Below the pieces are notes generated by a model, which made no database searches, was not told the DNA's origin, and was given only the letters and a program-made list of their open reading frames with translations. The position numbers and the translations under genes are program-made. 64,000 bases of DNA from Cylindrodendrum hubeiense. Lineage: Eukaryota > Ascomycota > Sordariomycetes > Hypocreales > Nectriaceae. Positions 56,617 through 64,000 of this stretch are shown here, piece by piece; the stretch's first letter is position 1, and every line of letters starts with the position of its first letter. Where the stretch lies: assembly GCA_014621425.1 (NCBI GenBank), contig JAANBB010000002.1:65001-129000 (forward strand), in the 5' to 3' direction.

Positions 56617-58447
56617 CTAAAGAATGGCTCAATTAGCTTCAAGCAGTTCGAACACGCCAAACACAAACGAGTCTGCACAAACCTCGTCAAGTAATGAGAA
56701 CAAATGAACAGCGTTAGTACCCTTGAAATGTGTTGGCGAAGTTGCATCTCCTTGAAGTATTTGTGAGTCTGTTGGCCCTTATTATGGATTGGCGTGAGAA
56801 CCTTGAAGGCTTGGCTAGAACTCTGTGAGAAAAGCGTTTATACGTGGGACTTGAGGTCTTCAAAAGGCTCCATTACAAAGACGGCTCTTCTGACGTGCGA
56901 ACTTAAATTGTGGGAGAAAAAAAAGGGTTGCTAGAGCACGCACCGTGTTCCTCTGCAATACTGGGACCTTGCTGCGTTTGTATGTGTACAACCTTGTTGT
57001 GCCCAAGTGAGTCATCATATTAGAACGCTATAATTGCCTAATAAACCGCGTGAGAGTTAAGTAGCCGTCTTTCTGCACGTGACAGATCTTTCGGCTCTAC
57101 CACCTGTGCTATCATGTTCACATGTTCACACGCAAGTAGTCTGAGAGATACGAGATCAATGTGGGCCTTGACACTTCTGCTTGGCCAAAGGAACTTATTA
57201 TTGGGCTCATATTAGGCCATTGGGTGGGTGTGGCTGGAGATTGCAGTGGTTGAACCTTCAATTTCGCCCATGAAATAAGCAAAGCTACGAAGGCGCCTCG
57301 CAACTACGGCATTCAGTGTTCATTCCATACATAGATAACGTTCCTTGCCTCGCAGCTCCTTCTGTTTGTGGACCAAAGAGGTAAATGATTGAATGGACAA
57401 GAGGTTGATGCGGACAAAATGCCGAACTGGACATCATCTTACTTTCTGCCGTGGCAGGTAAACCGAGGCTGGGGCTGGATGGCTGAGCTAGTAGCGAAAG
57501 ACATCAAGTTCCATTTAGCCGAACCACTACCAAGGTCTGATCAATCTACAAGAAAGTACAATCCAAGATGTACACAGGGGGATAGAATTGCAGAGAATAT
57601 TACAATTGAAGATGTACACAGTGGACTGCACATGGAAAGGGGATAATCATGAGGGGTATATGTGACGTGCTGTACGGAGCAGCCATGATAAGCATCCGAT
57701 GCTCATCGACAAGTCATAAGTATTTGAGATTGATGAATTAGTACTGTGTATAAATTCGCGCGTCACATGCCCGTCTTCGCCGGCCGGCTTGACCCATTGG
57801 TGCTGGTCTGCATGTAGCATCTCTCAGCGTCGCATACAGAACAAGGCCACGAATAGTCACCCAGGTAAGTCGGTCAGATAATAGTCCGCAAAGTATGCAA
57901 ACCGCTCGCTTCACCGCCGATGGTTGTCTCCCAGGTAGACTCACTGGCCAAGGGGACTAAAGTGCAAGCGACGTCTACGCAATAGGTCAATCCCGATTCG
58001 CGCCACGAGTCCCACACTTGAGGAGTGGCATTGTTGTTGATAAACATTCACGCGGCTCAATGAGCTCGGCATGTTACTAGAACATGGACCTGTCCCCCAG
58101 AAATCTTAAATGATACATTTCCTGAACGAGAGCATGGACTTTTGAGTCTATCATGCCCCCGGTTGATGGGGTCTGGGTTGACAAGTACGTATTGTTATTG
58201 TACCATCTACCTGTGACTCAACGCAAGAAAATATCTGCACATTTCAGTAGTTCGAAATCAAGATCCGGGTCCTCCGAGCAGAGCCTCCTCGCAATTGCTC
58301 GTTCGATTTCCACAAGTATCCCTCGTGACCCCCTAAAAGTTCTTCAAAACGCCTTGTCAGACCACACACATCTCTCAGCAGCACGTCCTTCTTGCCCAAC
58401 TACTGTGACCCGAAATCTCTTCTCATATCCTTTTACACTCTCTCACA
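56617..58447. other. Intergenic region
   Basis: This is about 1.8 kb between the FunK1 start and the next rightward gene. It contains AT-rich sequence and short frames. I see no gene. Confidence 0.4.
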
Positions 58448-59819
58448 ATGCATTCGACTTCATCCAAGGCTCTGGTTCTCGGGAACTTTTTCGGGACCGT
58501 GTCACCACCTTCTAAGAATAATCTTTCGAAAGGCCCTCACTCCAAACCATCTAGCTCCAAGAGTTCATCCTCGGAGAAGGATCCGTACCATCAAGAGAAC
58601 AAGGCTGTCTGGAAGGCAGTGAAGAACAAGAATGGCAGTCCAGAGGTAATCATTTTTGCCGTGGTCGCTTCTGACCACAAGAGCAAGATGAAAGATTTCG
58701 TCAAGGAGAAGGGAAGAAAGGAAGAGCTCCGTATGTTACCCGCTTCCGCAAATTAGTTCGAATAAATGCCATCTTCAAGAGCTTTCTTGAAGCCTTTGGC
58801 ATACCTTGGCTTCCATTACTATGGTACCTAGAGCACTATCCCCTGCCCCATAGCCATTAAAGAGCTCCCGCTTAGCTAGGTCGCTGATGAAGGTGGTTGC
58901 AGGGTCCACGGTCATCGTCACCACGCAGAACCACCTCCAAGAAAAGATCAACTCAAATCTCAACAAGAAGTACGCGACATTATATCTCCTTGTCAGCTCA
59001 AATGTTGAACGCATTACCTACGAAATCCCCGGTGTCGTGAAAGACGTTCAGGTCGCTCTCTGCACCCCTCCAGGACGACCTGATAAGCTACGTATCGACA
59101 GTTCCTCGACCTATTGTGGCATCAAAACCTATGCTTGGACCCAACGAGCCGATTCCACTCGCAAAAGCGGACATCAGATCCTCCATTCTGAGGGATGCTA
59201 CTTCAACTTCAGTGACGATATGGATGAGGCTGTGCAGCTGTTCCAGCCGATTACAGGGTCCGACATGTCGGCTGAGAGGTTGTCTGAACAGTTCGGCTAA
59301 TTCAAGAAAGAAATGGTCAACTTTGAAGCTGAAGTGATGTCAGGGTCCCCGAGACAAGTGAGTGTGGACTCCGATTACTCTCCACCCCCTAGCGCTGATG
59401 GGACAGAGTCTTGGTTCCCAAAATCGAAGGCTATCATCTCCTCAATTGTAGGCCTTCTTTGCGGCGCTGGCGCCGGCGGCATAGCTGGAGCTTTTTGGAT
59501 TAACTCCGCGGGCATAGTAGTCTCGGGTCCGTGGGGACTCTCCCTGTCTGCGGGATACTTCACGGCAGGGGCTGCTGGAGCTGCTTGCGCCATGGCTGCT
59601 GGCACCACTATTTTTGCTGGGGCCGCTGTCTATCTCATTCCATGGGATGTTTTATGGAAGCATGTCAAGGAGACGTTTAGGAGTATCTGGAAACGTTTTG
59701 GTGACGCGCTGAATTGGATTTGGGAGAAGATGAAGAGCCTGGCCACGACTATCATCTCGACTGTTTCTTCAACTATATCTTCCTATATTGCGCCCAGCCC
59801 GGTTCAATTTGTCAACTGA
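58448..59819 (+). CDS. Protein with Gly/Ala-rich hydrophobic segment, frame broken by TAA
   Basis: The first exon is 58448-58730 (MHSTSSKALVLGNFFGTV, then a Ser/Lys-rich stretch and VWKAVKNKNGSPEVIIFAVVA). The best in-frame join is GTATGT at 58731 to CAG at 58902, after which TVIVTTQNHLQEKINSNLNK continues. This frame meets TAA at 59298-59300 and then stays open to 59819. The part after the stop has a long hydrophobic Gly/Ala-rich region (VGLLCGAGAGGIAGAFW and GYFTAGAAGAACAMAAGTT) typical of glycine-zipper membrane segments, and an amphipathic Trp-rich end (IWKRFGDALNWIWEKM). Either one gene carries a nonsense change (CAA to TAA would do it), or a second short gene starts at 59313. No family was recognised. 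The 172-bp intron is long for this window and uncertain. Confidence 0.55.
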
Positions 59820-60526
59820 TGTCGGAGTTTTAAATTGTCAAATTGTCGCTGTTGGCTGTCTTGGTGGTTCTTACGTCTCTACTAATAACTTGTCGGATAT
59901 TTCATTCTGTTTCCAGGACTCAACTTTATCTACTTTCTTTTGATATAGAGAGGTTTGGAGGTCACGAAGCACCGCTGCAAAACAAACCGCCAATCAGGTC
60001 AGAGAGGTTTCAAAAGATGGCTACTGCGTAATGGATTTTTGGACTCTTGGGGTACAGGGCGTTACTAGGTTCCTCGCTGTTGCCAGCAAGGACTCATCTG
60101 CAGCGGGCTGATTTCAACAGGAAGTTTCGCCTTACTTTTGGGCTATTGGTTCAACCCAATTAGCCAGCCATTGGGATTGATAGGGAAGGGTTCGGGGACA
60201 GTGAGGTAGACTGTCCACTTTCATCATCGCAGTCATCGTCAGCTAGGATCAATTATTAGTATTTTTGGGAACACTTATTGTGGCATCCTGTGGTTAAAGA
60301 TTTGATTAGATCACATCGAGAGCGTTATACGTCAGTCTTGTCTATTTTGGATTCATTTACATTATTCCCAGTCTCGACCCTCTTTGCCAACGCCGACGCA
60401 TCACCACTATGTTCACTCCCAATTTGCATTTTGGGGTTGCCACACCAGATAGATGGAGTTCAAATGAAGATTAAAAATGTTTTTGATTTCTTACTAAGTC
60501 AAGGCCGAGGATCCATGGTCCTATTT
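59820..60526. other. Intergenic region between convergent genes
   Basis: I see no gene. A short rightward frame at 60278-60667 overlaps the dioxygenase gene antisense and is rejected. Confidence 0.4.
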
Positions 60527-61172
60527 TCAGAACCGATCAAACAGAGTCAAATCCAATGGATACTTCTCACCCATCCAGATTGCTCTCTCCGAGTGATCCT
60601 TTTTACCAACTTGCGAGGGACGCTCACCGTCCTTGGGTACCACGTTTGGATGGATGAGGGCGGATAGGGGTCCACGCCATATGGCGAGCCAAGAAATAAA
60701 GGCGCCAAATTGTGCCGGAGTAAAGATGTTGACCTCGAACATTGCTACAGGGTGGGGGCCAATCGGCTTATCCCACAGTGTGTAGATTCTCAACTCTGGA
60801 ACTACCAACGGAGAATTAGCATGGTATGGGCGGATAGGTGTTCTGTATTGACTCACATTCTCTGCGAATGCGTTGCCATAGCTCGCTGGCATACTTTGAC
60901 TGCTCAGCATTGGTCTGGAGATAGTAGATGTGGACGTCGCTAAGGGTGGTCAGCACTTAATCGCTGGGGGTACATGGGTAGAACGCTTGGTTTCCAACTT
61001 ACAAACCACCCTGTCTGCCCCGATCAAGCGGATCTATGAACTTCTCATACGCCTCACTCAGCTTCTCGGCTGGTGCATTTACATAGCTTTTCCCGTCTGC
61101 TGCCTTTTCGTTGGACAGAGGTGGTGCGTCTTCGTATCCAGCGAGTGGAGAGGGGTACTTTGAATCGGCCAT
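60527..61172 (-). CDS. DOPA 4,5-dioxygenase-like protein (175 aa)
   Basis: The exons are 61172-61003, 60939-60857 and 60801-60527 (528 nt). Introns are GTAAGT..TTAG and GTGAGT..GTAG with a GCTAAT branch. The joins give a continuous DOPA_dioxygen domain: GFDVHIYYLQTNAEQSKYA, then RIRREFPELRIYTLWDKPIG, PHPVAMFEVNIFTPAQFGAF and RGPLSALIHPN. His60, His101 and His135 are the conserved positions of this small vicinal-oxygen-chelate-like family, whose plant/fungal members open the ring of DOPA to betalamic-type precursors. The short stretch after HPN (VVPKDGERPSQVGKKDHSERA) is longer than the usual linker. Most ascomycete homologues have no proven substrate; catechol ring cleavage is the reasonable guess. 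The protein is cytosolic. Confidence 0.92.
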
Positions 61173-63209
61173 GTTCGGAAGCTGACGTTTGGGTCAAGTC
61201 TGACAGGCCTAGTGACCGCGCTAGCGAGGGCTTATAGATAATTGGAAGAGAGGAAAAGTAAAGTGCGTAGTGTGCGTTGTGAGATATAATATTCGCGTCT
61301 CAGACGAATGCCTCGTTTTATATTGCGTGATTTGAGGGGAAACCTTCACTCCCTCTTCACTGGGCTTGAAGCCGGGGTTTGTCAGCGAGTCGTATTAGTT
61401 GCTCGGACCGCCAAAAGACGGCTTTTGTCAGCAGCCGCGCGGGAGGCTGGCGGTGGGAACGGGCAGAACCGGCATCTGGGCGCGGTTGGGACGCGTAAAG
61501 TGGGATAATTGGTCTTGTGGCGTGACCTATGGTCCTCGGCATTCTTTTAGCGCGTGGTGACGAGCCTGTGGGTATCGGAACGTTCCGATGCAAGCCACAA
61601 CTATTTCCCCTGATATTTTTGGGTTCAAGGGAGGATATTGTTAAGTAACGCAATAGGCTGTTCGGAACAATCAACAGTGCACAATACCCATGTGGGTTGA
61701 GTGATGTACTACTGTGCAACAGAGCTGATGAGTGAAGAGATTGAGGACAGATACACCTGTGACTCGGTCCTCCTAAAATCTGTGGACTCTCGAGCTGTAG
61801 TCCAGAACCTGTTGAAGAGGTACCCGTTCTCCAGCACCACCCGGATTTACCCAAAGGAAACAGCGCCGTGCATAAATTTGTCCTCGAAATGCCCGATGCT
61901 ATTGTTAGCAACTCTTGGCCTGTTAGCATCGCCGAGTCACAATCGCCTTATTCGCCATCATCAAGGCAATGGATCTAGGGACTGTGGTGTCGGCGTCTAC
62001 TTGCAGTTTTGTTGGAAAAGAAGACGAGCTGACCTGCTGGTCTAGCGAAGGCCCCCAAACATACGGTGTGATTGCTTGGCTGAATGAACATTGCAAGGTG
62101 TTGAAAAAGAGTGGAGCACCCGAGCACCCGAGCACGTCGTCAGATGGACCTAGATGGAGCTCCCAAAGATCATTTGACATGGGTCCATCTGACGAAGACT
62201 TGCTGCTGACCCAGCTCAGCCACAAGGCGACCGACCTGAATGAAGTTGAATGATTGGCGCAGATTACTTCTACAAGGTCAATATCTATGGGGACGACTGT
62301 CCGAGGCTGCCTTTATCAGAGTTAGAGCAGGTCGGCAGATGCGATGGTTGCTATAATGGCAAGCCAAGCGGAGAGCAAAGGTGTTCGACACCAGATGATT
62401 AACGTTGCCGGAGGATTCAGCGATGGGCGCGAGCGCAATGATTAAATGGCTTCTGCTAGCCTCTTGCTATTTAAAAGCGCAGTGATTCAGACATTCGGCG
62501 TAGCAAATGCTGATTGATGCCGTCGTCGCTGTGACAAGGCCGCTCTATCACTGGACTGGCAAGCTCGTTGACAAAATGCCCGTGTCTGCATGGAAATCGA
62601 GATTGATGAACAGCGGCTCTGGAATGTTAAAATCACCATCACCTCAGCAATATTTCGCTTCTTCCTCCCGAAACTCCCTTGTCATCACCATTAGGCACCT
62701 GCCCTATCCGATTCTTGGCGATATTGACCAGGTTTCAGCCAAATAGCTACCAGCGTATCTAGGACCAGCACAATGGCACGAGCGTGCAGAGTGCAGCCAA
62801 TGATGCTCACGCTGGTCACTGTCAGCATCTCCGCAGGAAGCGCGCGACTGGGGCTAAATTACCACGCACAGCAGCTAATCTCCACAAGGAAGCCCCAAAA
62901 ATAGGCCCAAACAATCCCCCAGCCACTACCGGCTTCAAACGAGATCCACAATCTCACCTCTAAGCCGCTGCAAAGAGGATCCAAGAAGGATCTCAGATCA
63001 GCTGCGGCACCATCGCGTGAACATAGCCTCGACGTGGTCAGATTTAAGGCATAGACAATTAAACTAAGCTCAGAAATATCTCCGAGCAGCGCCATAAAAC
63101 CAATGCGGCCCGCCTGCCGATCAATTCCAGTGAAGTCTCACACAGCCAAATCCGGAGCATTCCTTGAACAACAACATCCCCGTGTGGTTCTTGTTCTAAT
63201 ATCCCCACG
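61173..63209. other. Gene-free stretch
   Basis: This is about 2.0 kb. Frames at 61357-62253 on both strands overlap each other without motifs. It contains a 14-bp perfect inverted repeat at 62137-62195. The last 200 bp are the promoter of the S41-type gene. Confidence 0.4.
62137..62195. repeat. 14-bp perfect inverted repeat with 31-bp loop
   Basis: TCGTCAGATGGACC at 62137-62150 pairs with GGTCCATCTGACGA at 62182-62195. It could form a hairpin, or be a binding palindrome or the relic of a small element. No gene association is visible. Confidence 0.7.
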
Positions 63210-64000
63210 ATGCGGTCGTCCTCTATTTTCACCGGCCTAGCGGTCACTGCAACAGCGAGCGCTGCAGTGCCGTATTGGGGCACTTTTGGCACACCCGAGG
63301 CCACTCCCAGCCAGACTCCAACCCCGACTCCTGGCCCCCACAAGCGTGGAGCGTGTGCTGCAATCGGCGACAAATACAACAAAGAACTAGCCATCGACCC
63401 CAGCGGTAAGAAATTTACCTACAGCAGTTTCCTAGGTTCAAATAGCTGACAAGGACACATTAGCCTCCGTATATATCACTCCATCTCAAGCGTACAAGTG
63501 TCTCCGATCTATCGAACTCGACGTTAAAAAAGATGTCGAGTTCATCGACTAGTAATACTCCATTGTCAAGTACTATCTGTTCATTTGTTAACTCTGGGCG
63601 TCTAGTGTCCTACCCTTCATGGAGTTCCAAAGCACACTGGAGTATCTGGAGCGTCCGCCGCCCGAGTACCTGATTCCAGGTGTGGACCTTGTTGGAGGGT
63701 TGCAAAAGATTAAATCCAAGCTGCTTCAAGGGAAGTACCACAGCCAGTGGGATTTCGTTACAGAGTTCAAGGCACTGGTATGTCTGCACCAGCAATATTC
63801 TCTCCCGCAGTCTGCTTACGTCAACCCAGATCGCCCGTGTCAAAGACGGTCACTTCTCCGTGTCCCTTCCACTGGACAGTGTGTTCGGTTTCACTCGCGG
63901 AGGTAGTGGTCTAGTATCTATCTCTGATGATGGATGCAGGCTCCCGAAGGTGTATATAGTTGGTATGGACTGTCCACTCAATTCTTTCCCACAGCATCAT
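63210..64000 (+). CDS. Secreted peptidase S41-family protein, N-terminal part (runs off window)
   Basis: The exons are 63210-63405, 63464-63551, 63606-63777 and 63830-63962, followed by a GTATGG donor and intron at the edge. All joins keep frame (65+1, 29+2 and 58 codons). A signal peptide (MRSSSIFTGLAVTATASAAV) and a Pro/Thr-rich spacer (ATPSQTPTPTPGPHKRG) precede CAAIGDKYNKEL. Across introns come YITPSQAYKCLRSIELDV, FIDYVLPFMEFQSTLEYL, RPPPEYLIPGVDLVGGLQKI and ARVKDGHFSVSL. These are the typical N-terminal blocks of fungal S41-family proteases (UstP/KexB-pathway-type neighbours in some peptide clusters). The catalytic Ser domain would lie beyond the window. KR in the spacer might be a Kex2 site. 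Confidence 0.88.

Noticed and set aside
61357..62253. Overlapping frames around 61.4-62.2 kb
   Set aside because: No motif, conflicting frames and no intron signals that build a longer product.

Overview
The window is nuclear DNA of a filamentous ascomycete (Pezizomycotina). The coding genes carry short introns of about 45-90 bp with GT..AG ends and CTAAC/CTGAC-type branch sites close to the acceptor. The gene families are typical of such fungi: FunK1 kinases, a HET-domain gene, a highly reducing polyketide synthase, 2EXR and DUF7580 proteins, a Dal5-type transporter and tandem GFA domains. A sordariomycete, perhaps Hypocreales, would fit, but I cannot fix the genus. No rRNA, tRNA, CRISPR array or intact transposon was recognised.

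Layout. 0-3 kb: the 5' end of a killer-toxin-like GH18 chitinase (leftward), divergent from a five-exon secreted protein. 3-7.4 kb: gene-poor, with a two-copy ~340-bp tandem repeat. 7.4-11 kb: an unrecognised conserved protein and a FunK1 kinase. 12-14.8 kb: a HET gene broken by three stops and three frameshifts. 15-20.2 kb: a large glycosylated membrane protein, a GPI-type Cys-rich protein and a double GFA-domain protein. 20.2-23 kb: empty. 23-32.4 kb: a modular PL7 alginate lyase, convergent with a five-exon reducing PKS whose frame is open except for one TGA next to the dehydratase catalytic His. 34.6-38.8 kb: a dynamin-like GTPase that appears spliced to a GLFG-repeat tail like those of nucleoporins. 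39-44.4 kb: three genes resembling parts of the fungal NLR/cell-death repertoire. 47.4-53.1 kb: a Dal5-type MFS transporter, a 2EXR protein and a single-pass wall-sensor-like protein. 54.7-56.6 kb: a second FunK1 kinase. 58.4-61.2 kb: a Gly-rich membrane protein gene with an internal TAA, and a DOPA-4,5-dioxygenase-like gene. 63.2 kb to the end: the 5' part of a secreted S41-peptidase-family gene.

The genes do not form one pathway. They read as accessory or subtelomere-like content: secreted polysaccharide-active enzymes, an orphan PKS, self/non-self recognition families and decaying genes, with long gene-free gaps. The five premature stops inside otherwise recognisable frames could all be single C-to-T changes (CAG/CAA/CGA to TAG/TAA/TGA). 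This fits repeat-induced point mutation or ordinary transition bias, but proves neither. All exon joins below were worked out by eye from splice signals and frame continuity.
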